Source: Sphingomonas sp. LY54
Lineage (GTDB): Bacteria > Pseudomonadota > Alphaproteobacteria > Sphingomonadales > Sphingomonadaceae
Direction of reading: 5' to 3'
NCBI RefSeq assembly: GCF_035594035.1
Contig: NZ_CP141588.1
Span: 682,001 to 746,000, forward strand
DNA: 64,000 nt
A program made the position numbers and the translations under genes. Within the stretch, counting starts at the first letter, position 1; each line of letters begins with the position of its first letter. The notes beneath the pieces are model-generated. The model was given only the letters and a program-made list of their open reading frames with translations. It was not told the DNA's origin and made no database searches. Positions 1-8,853 of this stretch are shown one piece after another.

Positions 1-570
1 GTGCTGATCGCCGCCACGATCGGCTTCGGCCTGTTCGTCGCGCCGATCGGCTGGACCGGCCTGTTCGTCGTGGCGATGCTCACCATGTGCGTGATGGTGT
101 TCTTCTCGTCCTGGCCGTCCGAGCCCAAGCGCGTCGCCTATAGCGAGCAGATGCCGACCAAGCAGGTCGTGCAGCAGCTCGATTCCTATTTGGTGCGGCA
201 GCGCGCCGCCCTGCCCGCCCCGGCGGCGCGGCGGGTGGACGCGATCGGTTCGCAGCTTCCGTTGCTCGAGGCGAAACTGGCGAGCGTCGATCCGCTTGAT
301 CCGCTCGCCCAGGATGCGCGGCGGCTGATGGGCAAGCATCTGCCCGACCTGATCGAGCGCTACGAGCGGGTGCCCGCCGCCTATCGCCACGAGCGCGACG
401 GCGAGGGCCTCACGGTCGACGAGCGGTTGGTCACCAGCCTCGATGCCGCGCAGAATGCGCTGGGCGAGATCGGCGCGCGCCTCGCCAAGCAGGATCTGGA
501 TGCGTTCGAAACGCAGGGCCGCTTCATCGAAAGCCGCTACAAGAGCGACGGCGAGATCAAGGGCGAATAG
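1..570 (+). CDS. Hypothetical membrane-anchored protein (probably 5'-truncated by window edge)
   Basis: The frame is open from the first base (GTG), so the true start may lie before the window. As read it is 189 residues. A strongly hydrophobic stretch at about residues 2-38 could form one or two membrane segments. A soluble, helix-prone, charged C-terminal part follows (about 45-189), consistent with a membrane-anchored cytoplasmic or periplasmic coiled domain. I recognise no catalytic motif and assign no function. It converges with the PAS gene, with only 2 nt between the stop codons. Confidence 0.6.
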   Translation: MLIAATIGFGLFVAPIGWTGLFVVAMLTMCVMVFFSSWPSEPKRVAYSEQMPTKQVVQQLDSYLVRQRAALPAPAARRVDAIGSQLPLLEAKLASVDPLDPLAQDARRLMGKHLPDLIERYERVPAAYRHERDGEGLTVDERLVTSLDAAQNALGEIGARLAKQDLDAFETQGRFIESRYKSDGEIKGE

Positions 571-572
571 GC

Positions 573-1145
573 TCAGTCGGCCTTGCGGAGCGCGGCAGCC
601 TGCGCTTCGAGATCGGCCGCCATCAGGTTCAATGTCCGCACCGTCTTGGGGTCGTTGACCGAGGCGGCGAGGCGCCGGCACCGCTGCGCCTGGACCTGCA
701 GCCGCCGCGCTTTCTCGACGTCCGAGACCGGCACGAGGATGTTGACCGCTCCGACCACCTCGCCGTCATCGTCGAGCAAGGGCGTCGGGAAAGGCAGGAA
801 GGTCACGCGGCTCCCGTCCGGCCGTTCGGCGATGGCGGCGATGCCGCGGATCGGCCGCTTCTGCTGGATCGCGACTGCCATCGGGCATTTCTCGCGCGGC
901 AGGAAGTCGCCCTCCTCCGTGTACAGCTTCCACGACACGCACCAGCTGTCCTGGCCAAGCGTCGGCTTACGGCCGGAAAAATCGACGCATGCGGGATTAT
1001 AGTAGGAAATGACGCCGGCACCGTCGGTGGCATAGACCGGCATCTGCATGGCATCGAGAGCGCTCAGCGAGTCCGGATCGCCATTCCGCACCGCGGATAC
1101 AGCAATGTTGAGGACTTCCAAAGGCGCAACGTTGGCCGAATTCAT
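573..1145 (-). CDS. PAS domain protein
   Basis: This 190-residue protein has a single PAS fold at about residues 30-140, visible as 'MPVYATDGAGVISYYNPA' and the 'GEVVGAVNILVPVSD' end strand. A helical C-terminal tail (about 143-190) follows. There is no histidine-kinase, GGDEF or methyl-accepting part, so it is a stand-alone sensor or adaptor module. It resembles stand-alone sphingomonad PAS proteins that sit on or near the general stress response. ATG is at 1145. An EcfG-like promoter lies about 50 nt upstream, which supports stress regulation. The ligand and partner are unknown. Confidence 0.8.
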   Translation of the reverse strand: MNSANVAPLEVLNIAVSAVRNGDPDSLSALDAMQMPVYATDGAGVISYYNPACVDFSGRKPTLGQDSWCVSWKLYTEEGDFLPREKCPMAVAIQQKRPIRGIAAIAERPDGSRVTFLPFPTPLLDDDGEVVGAVNILVPVSDVEKARRLQVQAQRCRRLAASVNDPKTVRTLNLMAADLEAQAAALRKAD

Positions 1146-1196
1146 TTACTTAGCCCGGTTTCCGGGGGTGCCCCCACCCTCTTCTGAACGGACTTT

Positions 1197-1221
1197 AACG
1201 CAGATCAAGAAAAGCAGTTCC
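1197..1221 (-). promoter_or_regulatory. EcfG-type general stress promoter for the PAS gene
   Basis: On the minus strand GGAAC (1221-1217) is followed by a 16-nt spacer and CGTT (1200-1197). This matches the alphaproteobacterial EcfG consensus GGAAC-N16/17-CGTT. It points at the PAS gene, with a predicted start site near 1190 and a 5' leader of about 45 nt. Motif match and position are seen; regulation is inferred. Confidence 0.6.
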
Positions 1222-1277
1222 AGCCTTTTCGGCAAAAATGGCTGCGAAATGGAATATCGTATACTCTACCAGATTGG

Positions 1278-1306
1278 TTGACAATTAAGGCCCCTCTCCC
1301 TATGTT
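1278..1306 (+). promoter_or_regulatory. Sigma-70-type promoter of the 26-residue peptide gene
   Basis: TTGACA (1278-1283) is a perfect -35 box. It is followed by a 17-nt spacer and TATGTT (1301-1306) as -10. A transcript would start near 1313 and the start codon of the small ORF follows at 1331, after a Shine-Dalgarno sequence AAAGGAG (1317-1323). Confidence 0.75.
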
Positions 1307-1330
1307 GCATTGCAGCAAAGGAGAAAACTC

Positions 1331-1411
1331 ATGCTTACGCGTTTCATGAACGCCGTACCCGGCGTCACGGTCGGCCTCTTCTACGTCACCGGCATCATCG
1401 TCGGAATGTAA
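1331..1411 (+). CDS. Small single-pass membrane peptide, 26 residues
   Basis: ATG-to-TAA encodes 26 residues: a short positively charged start (MLTRFMN) and then a hydrophobic helix-forming stretch (about residues 8-26) rich in G, V, I and F. A strong ribosome binding site (AAAGGAG, spacing 7) precedes it. A consensus promoter lies 25 nt further upstream and an intrinsic terminator begins 7 nt after the stop. This makes a complete monocistronic unit of about 130 nt. The sequence suggests an inner-membrane micropeptide. The same transcript could instead act as a small RNA, or the peptide could be a toxin of type I kind. Family and function are not recognised. Confidence 0.7.
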   Translation: MLTRFMNAVPGVTVGLFYVTGIIVGM

Positions 1412-1417
1412 GGCCAG

Positions 1418-1445
1418 AAAGCCCGCCACCCGGCGGGCTTTTTCG
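1418..1445 (+). terminator. Intrinsic terminator after the micropeptide gene
   Basis: The stem AAAGCCCGCC / GGCGGGCTTT (1418-1427 and 1432-1441) closes an ACCC loop and runs into TTTTT. It terminates the micropeptide transcript. Because the stem is symmetric it may also end the oncoming gspE transcript, although the T-run on that side is short. Confidence 0.85.
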
Positions 1446-1463
1446 CGTCCGGCGCCAGCGCCG

Positions 1464-2968
<1,505 letters not shown>

Positions 2969-2972
<4 letters not shown>

Positions 2973-5089
2973 CGCGCGCCCTCTGCGGCCGGCGTTACGG
3001 CCGGCGCGTAGAGCGCGGGATCGAGCGGCGCCGGCACGGCCGGCGGCTGCCCGGGCGGGGTGACGCCCATATATTCGCGCAAAAGCTCGTCGAGGCTCGG
3101 CTCGGCATCCGGGTTCTGCAGATATTGGCGGCCGCGTATGTAGCCGTAGCGGCGGTCGGTCATCGCCCGCGCGTCGGCCGCCGAGCGCAGGATGGTCGGC
3201 CGGATGAACACCATCAGGTTCGTCTTGGCGCGCGCCTTGCCCTTGGATTTGAACAAATTGCCGAGCACCGGCAGGTCGCCGAGGAACGGGATCTTCTCGA
3301 TCGTGCGCCGCTCATTGTCGTCGAGCAGCCCGCCAATGCCGACGATCTCGCCATCATCGACCGTGATCGTCGTCTCGATCTCGCGCTTGTTGAGGATCAG
3401 ATCGGAAAAATCGCGCGACACCGGCCCGGCGATCGAGCTCACCTCTTGCCTCAGGTCGAGCTTGATCGTGCCGCCGGCATTGATCTGCGGTTTGACCTCC
3501 AGCGAGATGCCGACATTCTGGCGCTGGACGGTGCGGAAGGCGTTGTCGAAATTGTCCGACAAGGCCTCGCCGGTCGTGATCGGGATCTCCTGGCCGACCA
3601 GGATCCGCGCCTCCTGATTGTCGAGCGTCATGATCGAGGGCGTCGAGAGGATGTTCGACTGGTTGTCGGACTGGACCGCGTTGATGATCGCCCCGAATAT
3701 CTCGCGGCCGCTGCGCAAGGCGAAGCCGCCGAGGCCGCCGGTCGCGCCGAGCAGCTCGGCCGCCGCCGCCTGCTGCAGCGTGTCGGCGAGCCCGCTATTC
3801 TGGGTGGTGGTGACGACCTGGCCGTTGACCGTGGTCGTCGTCCGCCGCAGCCGCTCGGCCGCCACCGCGCCCGCGATCGGCAGGATGTTGGGCGAGGCGT
3901 TGGAATAATTGGTGACCGCGAACGGGATGTTGCTCCCCTCCAGCCCCGCCATCAGCAATTGCACGCCAAGCTGCTTGGCGGCCGTGTCGGAAATCTCGAC
4001 GATGATCGCCTCGACCAGCACCTGCGCGCGGCGCGTGTCCAGCTGGCGGATGACCGCGCCCAATTGCCGCTGGACGTCGGCCGGGGCGGCGATGACGATC
4101 GCATTGGCGCCCTCGAACCGCGTCACCACCGTAGTCTTGTTGCCGAACACGCTCGCCCCGCTCGCCGCGGCGGCAGCCGCCGCGGGCGGAGGCGGCGGCG
4201 GCGACGTGCCGCCGCTGCGGGAATTGTTGGCATTGCCGCTGGTCCGCGCCAGCCCCTGCGAGCGCGCCGGGGTCGGCGCCTGGCCGAGCAATTGCTGGAT
4301 CACCGGCAGCAATTGCTCGGCGTCGGCATGTTCGAGGAACACCACGCGCAATTCGGTGCCGCTGGCCGCGCGCGCGTCGAGGTCGCGCGCCATCTCGACG
4401 AGCCGCGCCACGGTGGCCGCATCGCCCCTGAGCGCGATCGCATTGGCGCTGTCGACCGCCACCACCGACACCTTGGCATCGGGCCCGACCAGCGCGCCCA
4501 GCGCCTCGGCGATCTCGCGCGCGCCGGCATTGTCCAGCGCCAGCGTTCGCGTTGACGCAGTGTCGCGGTCGATCCCGGCCAATATGCCGCGGATGCGCGC
4601 GATATTGTCGGCAAAGTCGGCCACCACCAGCGAATTGCGGTTGGCCGTCACCGAGCCGTCCTTGCTGACCAGAGGCCGCACCGTCTCGGCGGCCGAGGCG
4701 GCATCGATATGGCGCAGCCGGAAAATCTCGGTGACGAAGCTGCTCGGGCTCGCCGCCCGCCGCCCGGCCGAGCCCGACGAGGCAGCGCCGGCCGCCGGCT
4801 GGACGCGCAAGCCCCCGCCCGCAATCGGCACCGCCACCAGCCCATTGGCGCGCAGCGTCGACAGGAAAAGCTCGAAATATTCCGAGCGCGACAAGGGCCG
4901 CTGCGTCACCACCGACACCTTGCCCTGCACCCCGCCGTCGATCACGATCGCCCGACCCGTCACCCGCGCCGCATCCTCGATAAACGCCCGAATGTCCGCA
5001 TCGCGCAGGTTCAAAACATATTGCGACCACGCCGGAGAAACCGGCGCAGACGCCAAGGCAAGGGCGAGAGCGATGCGGATCTTCTTCAC
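2969..5089 (-). CDS. gspD: Type II secretion system secretin GspD
   Basis: This is the outer-membrane channel of the type II secretion system, 706 residues from the GTG at 5089, which overlaps the gspC stop (GTGA). A signal peptide covers about 1-22 (KKIRIALALALASAPVSPAWSQ). An N0 domain follows (about 24-95), then N1-N3 modules, one of which holds a Ser/Gly/Pro/Ala-rich loop (about 285-315). The C-terminal secretin domain has 'VGQEIPITTGEAL', 'IVGIGGLL' and 'KIPFLGDLPVLGNLF', which are family hallmarks. The open frame continues upstream of 5089, but that part is the shadow of gspC. Confidence 0.95.
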
Positions 5090-5937
5090 TGATCCACCCT
5101 CATGCGCAGCGGGATCACCCGCCCGTCCCGCTCGACCTGGACATTGACCTCGCGCGCGCCGCTGATCTGGCTCGCGATCGAACGGATCTGGTCGGCCGAG
5201 CGGATGCGTCGGCCATCGACCGACAGGATGACGTCGCCCGGCGCGAGCCCGGCAGCGCGGAACGCGTTGCCGCTGCCCTGCGGCTGGACGGTGACGCCGG
5301 TGATCTCGGCGCCGTTGAGGCGTGGCCGGAAGGCGATGTCGGCCGCGGCCGATCCGCCAGCAGCGGCGGGCACAAGAGCCGCCGTCGGCTGCGGCGCCAC
5401 GATGCCGGGCATCGGCGCGACCGGCGGCGGCGCCGTTGGCGGGCCGCCCGGCACGATGGCGGCGGGCCCGGACTGGTCGAGGAACAATTGTTCGGGCGTC
5501 CCGCCGCGCGACAAAGTGACGTTGTCGAACCCGACCGCGGCCAGCGTCACCCCCGGCACGATTTCCTCGCCGATGCCGAAGCTGCGCTGGGAGCCGTCCG
5601 GAAGCGCGATGATCGCCGAGCCGCGGCCGCTCGCGCGGTCCTCGCGCACGCCGGTGAGTCTGAGGCTGAGCGCCGTGACCGTCACCGGCCCCGTCGTCCC
5701 CTGCAGCCGGAAAAAGGGATCGAACTCGCCCGCCGCCAGGGCGACCGGCGCGGCGGCGAGCGTGTTCGGCGCCTGCCACTCGCCGACCGGCCCGACCGGG
5801 CTGACGAGAATCCAGACCAGCCGCGCGCCCTGCACCGCGAGCAGCGACAGCAGGCCAAGCTCGAGCAAGGAATAAACGGTGGTGTGCGGCACCCGGCGCA
5901 CCAGCCGGCGCGCCCGCGCGTTCAATGCCATACGCAT
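5086..5937 (-). CDS. gspC: Type II secretion system protein GspC (PDZ type)
   Basis: GspC links the inner-membrane platform to the secretin. One transmembrane helix near residues 20-42 follows a basic N-terminus. A periplasmic homology region (about 55-140) and a Pro/Ala-rich linker come next. A PDZ-like domain at the C-terminus contains 'AAGLAPGDVILSVDGRRIRSADQIRSI'. I chose the ATG at 5937 because GGTGGGG lies at good spacing upstream; ATGs at 5931 and 5976 are possible. It is 283 residues from 5937. It is the first gene of a gspC-D-E unit with 4-nt overlaps. Confidence 0.88.
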   Translation of the reverse strand: MRMALNARARRLVRRVPHTTVYSLLELGLLSLLAVQGARLVWILVSPVGPVGEWQAPNTLAAAPVALAAGEFDPFFRLQGTTGPVTVTALSLRLTGVREDRASGRGSAIIALPDGSQRSFGIGEEIVPGVTLAAVGFDNVTLSRGGTPEQLFLDQSGPAAIVPGGPPTAPPPVAPMPGIVAPQPTAALVPAAAGGSAAADIAFRPRLNGAEITGVTVQPQGSGNAFRAAGLAPGDVILSVDGRRIRSADQIRSIASQISGAREVNVQVERDGRVIPLRMRVDQ

Positions 5938-6176
5938 GCACGAATCCCCACCCGCCTGAACCTCTGCGCGCAGCATGACATAGAGGCGGGCCGGTTGGCA
6001 CTGGATTCTGAAAGGAGAAGGCGCGCGCCAACGCCGAACCGGCGGAGTGGGCCCGGCGTGGCGGGCAGTCGCGTTTCAGACGAGCTTAAGAAAAGGTTGG
6101 GCGACGCCTCTAGGGAAGAACGCCGCCCGGACCACCTCGTTACAGCCCCGTTGCTGCACGCAGGCTGAACACAAGG

Positions 6177-6902
6177 TCAGGTTGCGATCAGCAGCCAGAT
6201 CGGCCACGCTGCCAGTGCCATCAGGGTCCCGAGCGGCAATTTGTCGGTCGCGACGATCGTGCGGCCGCGCAGCCGCATCATGACGATCGCGGCCAGCCCG
6301 AGCAGGCCGGCGCCGACCAGGACGAACGGCAATTGCCGCCAGCCGAGCCAGGCCCCGATCGCCGCCAGCAGCTTGGGGTCGCCGCCGCCGAGCCCCTGGC
6401 GCCCGCGCCACAGGGCATAGGTCATGGCGACGATCTCCAGCACCAGAAAGCCGGCCGCGGCGCCGGCCAGCCGGTCGGTGAAGGTGGGGCCGAACCCGAT
6501 CCACCCAACCCCCAGCCCGGCCGCGATCAACGGCAGAGTCAGCCGGTCGGGCAGCCAGTGCGATTCCAGATCGAGCGCCGCCACGAGGAACAGCCACCAG
6601 CCGAACGCCGCGCTGAACAAAGCGAGCGGCATCGGATGGGCGACGATCGCGGTCAGCCCGATCAATCCCCCGCCGATCTCGATCGCGAGATGGCGCCGGT
6701 CGATCGGCGCGCCGCACCGGCGGCAGCGGCCGCGCGCGAGCAGATAGGACAGGATCGGCACAAGGTCGCGGGCGCGCAGCGGAACGCCGCAGCGATCGCA
6801 TTGCGAGCGGCCGCGCAGCGCCGACCGGCCGCTCGGCCAGCGCAGCAGGACGGCGGCGAGGAAGCTGCCGATGACGAGCCCGATCAGGAAGCCCGCCGCC
6901 AC
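6177..6902 (-). CDS. gspO: Type IV prepilin peptidase / N-methyltransferase (GspO/PilD type)
   Basis: This polytopic inner-membrane aspartic protease cleaves and methylates prepilins and pseudopilins. The N-terminal zinc site is complete (C35xxC38 ... C60xxC63). The two catalytic aspartates are visible at D111 ('ALDLESHWLPD') and in the GGGD motif at D175. The 241-residue protein has about seven hydrophobic segments, normal for the family. The GTG at 6902 is the only standard start in range; a CTG at 6929 would add a few hydrophobic residues. It lies 239 bp upstream of gspC in the same direction, so it probably serves this secretion system. Confidence 0.9.
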   Translation of the reverse strand: MAAGFLIGLVIGSFLAAVLLRWPSGRSALRGRSQCDRCGVPLRARDLVPILSYLLARGRCRRCGAPIDRRHLAIEIGGGLIGLTAIVAHPMPLALFSAAFGWWLFLVAALDLESHWLPDRLTLPLIAAGLGVGWIGFGPTFTDRLAGAAAGFLVLEIVAMTYALWRGRQGLGGGDPKLLAAIGAWLGWRQLPFVLVGAGLLGLAAIVMMRLRGRTIVATDKLPLGTLMALAAWPIWLLIAT

Positions 6903-6933
6903 CCAGGCCCAGCCCGGCAGCGCGAGCAGGCCC

Positions 6934-7401
6934 TCAGCGGCAGCGGATGAGGTCGACGTCGATCATCTCCGTGCCGGTGGCGCGCGACACCTTCATGCCG
7001 TCCGCGCCGTTGCGGGTCAGCGTCCAACGCTCCTGGCTGTCCATGCCCTCCGCGGTGCAGGCCAATGTCAGCACGACCTCGTCGCCCTCGCCGGCCACCC
7101 CTTTGACCGAGCAACTTGTCTCGCCGGCGGTATCGATCTCGTCTTTCCGGATGTCCCACACGCCGCCATGACAGAGTTGGGGCGTCGCGGCGAAGCGGCC
7201 GGTCCACACGAACGGCGTCGCCGCATTCTCCTGGCCCTCGGCCAAAGCCTCGCCTTCCGCCGCCGAAGTCGCCGCGCCGACCGCGGCCGGCTGCGCGGGC
7301 GCGACCGCCGCGGTTTCGTTGCCGCTCTCGCGATCGACTTCGGTCCCGCCCCCGCATCCGGCGAGCGCGATCATGGCGAAACAGGGCAGCAAGCGACGCA
7401 T
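6934..7401 (-). CDS. Hypothetical lipoprotein
   Basis: A lipoprotein signal (MRRLLPCFAMIALAGC, lipobox LAGC) ends at Cys16. An acidic Ala/Glu-rich spacer follows, then a globular domain (about 70-155) with four further cysteines (LCHGG, SCSVKG, LACTAEG, IRCR) that could form two disulfides in the periplasm. ATG 7401 is chosen over the in-frame ATG at 7425 because it gives a standard lipoprotein signal. It is 155 residues. Its 3' end lies close behind the start of the prepilin peptidase gene (same strand), so they may be cotranscribed. Function is not recognised. Confidence 0.75.
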   Translation of the reverse strand: MRRLLPCFAMIALAGCGGGTEVDRESGNETAAVAPAQPAAVGAATSAAEGEALAEGQENAATPFVWTGRFAATPQLCHGGVWDIRKDEIDTAGETSCSVKGVAGEGDEVVLTLACTAEGMDSQERWTLTRNGADGMKVSRATGTEMIDVDLIRCR

Positions 7402-7462
7402 CGAACATCCTCTACGAAATGACATCTCCGGCGTCCAACGGCCGCCGGCGCGGGCGGTTGCC

Positions 7463-8302
7463 TCAGCCGAGCGCCGCCAGAATGCGCTGCGCCTGGACGA
7501 GGTGCGGCCGGTCGATCATCCTGCCGTCGAGCGACAACGCCCCCGCTCCGGGATGGGCTGCGAAGGCCGCGACCACGGCGCGGGCATGCGCCACCTCCGC
7601 CTCGGACGGCGTGAAGGCGGCGTTGATCACCGGCACCTGGTCGGGATGGATCGCCATCATGCCGGTAAAGCCGTCGCGCCGCGCGCGCGCGGCATAAGCG
7701 GCGAGCCCGTCGAGGTCGCGAAAGGCGGGGAAAACGGTCTCGATCGGCGCCACCCCGGCCGCCGCCGCGCCGAACAGGCAGAGCGAACGCGCCAGCTCGT
7801 ACGGGGCCGTGTAGCGCCCATCCTCTTCGCGCGACGTCGCCGCGCCGATCGCCGCCGGCAGATCCTCGGCACCCCAGGTGAGCCCGGCGAGCCGCTTCGT
7901 GCCGCCATAGGTGCCGAGCTGGAACATTGCTGCCGGAGTCTCTGTGGCGATGGCGAGGATCTGCGCGGTCGCGTTGCCCGCCCGCGTCAGCCGCTGCGCC
8001 AGATCGGTCACCGATGCGCCGCCCTCGGCCTTGGGCAGCACGATCCCGTCCGGCCGCGCGCCGAGGATCGCCTGCAGGTCCTTTTCCGCCTCGGGGCCGT
8101 CGAGCGGGTTGATCCGCACCCACAGGCTGGCGGTCGGATGCGCCGCGACGAAGGCGGCGACCGCGCGCCGCGCCTCGGGCTTGGCCGCCGGCGCGACCGC
8201 GTCCTCGAGATCGAGGATCAGCGCGTCGGCGCCGCAGCCGAGCGCCTTTTCCATCCGGTCCGGCCGGTCGCCCGGCACGAACAAAAGCGAACGCAGCCTC
8301 AT
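7463..8302 (-). CDS. CitE-type beta-hydroxyacyl-CoA lyase (HpcH/HpaI family)
   Basis: This 279-residue TIM-barrel protein is of the citrate-lyase-beta/malyl-CoA-lyase family. It has '[16 protein letters not shown]', the metal-binding 'LILDLEDAV', 'WVRINPLDG' and '[12 protein letters not shown]'. No citrate lyase alpha or ACP subunit is nearby. Context argues for cleavage of 3-hydroxy-3-methylglutaryl-CoA, or a related beta-hydroxyacyl-CoA, at the end of leucine breakdown. The same neighbour set (CitE-like, MaoC, acyl-CoA dehydrogenase, two carboxylase subunits) is known from Mycobacterium tuberculosis Rv2498c-Rv2502c. No classical HMG-CoA lyase is present in the window. ATG 8302 overlaps the MaoC stop (ATGA). 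Confidence 0.85.
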   Translation of the reverse strand: MRLRSLLFVPGDRPDRMEKALGCGADALILDLEDAVAPAAKPEARRAVAAFVAAHPTASLWVRINPLDGPEAEKDLQAILGARPDGIVLPKAEGGASVTDLAQRLTRAGNATAQILAIATETPAAMFQLGTYGGTKRLAGLTWGAEDLPAAIGAATSREEDGRYTAPYELARSLCLFGAAAAGVAPIETVFPAFRDLDGLAAYAARARRDGFTGMMAIHPDQVPVINAAFTPSEAEVAHARAVVAAFAAHPGAGALSLDGRMIDRPHLVQAQRILAALG

Positions 8303-8751
8303 GCCGGCCGCCGCTGCATCAGGGCGGTGCGCTCGCACACGCACACCGTCTCGCCGTTTTGGTTGAGCATGCGATGCTCGAAGGTGACGATGCCGGCGTC
8401 GGGCCGCGAGCCCGAATCCTTGAGGGCGATCACCTCGGTCTCGGCGCGAAGCGTGTCGCCGATGAAGACCGGCTTGGGCATGCGAACCTTGTCGTAGCCC
8501 AGATTGGCGACGAGCGTGCCGAGCGTCGTGTCGCCGACCGACAGGCCGACCATCAAGGCGAAGGTGAAGGTGCCGTTGACGACGATTCGGCCGAACTCGG
8601 TCGCGGCCGCATATTCGGCGTCGAGATGGAGCGGCTGCGGATTGTGGGTCAGCGCCGAGATGAGGAGATTGTCGGTCTCGGTGACGGTCCGGTGCGGCTG
8701 GTGCGCCAGCCGGTCGCCGATCGTCCACTCGTCGAAATAGCGGCCGGGCAC
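8299..8751 (-). CDS. MaoC-family hydratase (likely 3-methylglutaconyl-CoA hydratase)
   Basis: This 150-residue single hot-dog-fold protein carries the hydratase-2 type motif '[14 protein letters not shown]' and '[13 protein letters not shown]'. Members hydrate enoyl-CoA esters. In this operon the missing step between methylcrotonyl-CoA carboxylase and the lyase is hydration of 3-methylglutaconyl-CoA, and no crotonase-family gene is present, so this protein is the natural candidate. It is coupled to the CitE-like gene by an ATGA overlap. It is separated from mccA by about 100 bp holding a palindromic repeat. Confidence 0.85.
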   Translation of the reverse strand: MPGRYFDEWTIGDRLAHQPHRTVTETDNLLISALTHNPQPLHLDAEYAAATEFGRIVVNGTFTFALMVGLSVGDTTLGTLVANLGYDKVRMPKPVFIGDTLRAETEVIALKDSGSRPDAGIVTFEHRMLNQNGETVCVCERTALMQRRPA

Positions 8752-8760
8752 GGCGCTACC

Positions 8761-8844
8761 GCGTCACCCCGGCGCAGGCCGGGGTCTCGGCGGGCAGGGC
8801 CGCGCCCTCTTGTTCTGGGATCCCGGCCTTCGCCGGGATGACGG
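8761..8844. repeat. Intergenic palindromic repeat (CCCCGGC..GCCGGG type)
   Basis: The outer arms CGTCACCCCGGC (8762-8773) and GCCGGGATGACG (8832-8843) are imperfect inverted copies. Each contains its own small hairpin: CCCCGGCGCAGGCCGGGG, and ATCCCGGCCTTCGCCGGGAT (8820-8839). This is the layout of bacterial interspersed palindromic elements common in sphingomonads. It fills the only non-coding gap between maoC and mccA in an otherwise tight operon. Confidence 0.7.
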
Positions 8845-8853
8845 CGTCCTGCA

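Noticed and set aside
573..1145. PAS protein as a histidine kinase or diguanylate cyclase fragment
   Set aside because: The 190-residue frame is complete, with a start codon and upstream promoter, and no catalytic module follows on this strand.
7463..8302. CitE-like protein as true citrate lyase beta subunit
   Set aside because: Citrate lyase alpha, gamma and ligase genes are absent and the operon context is leucine degradation.
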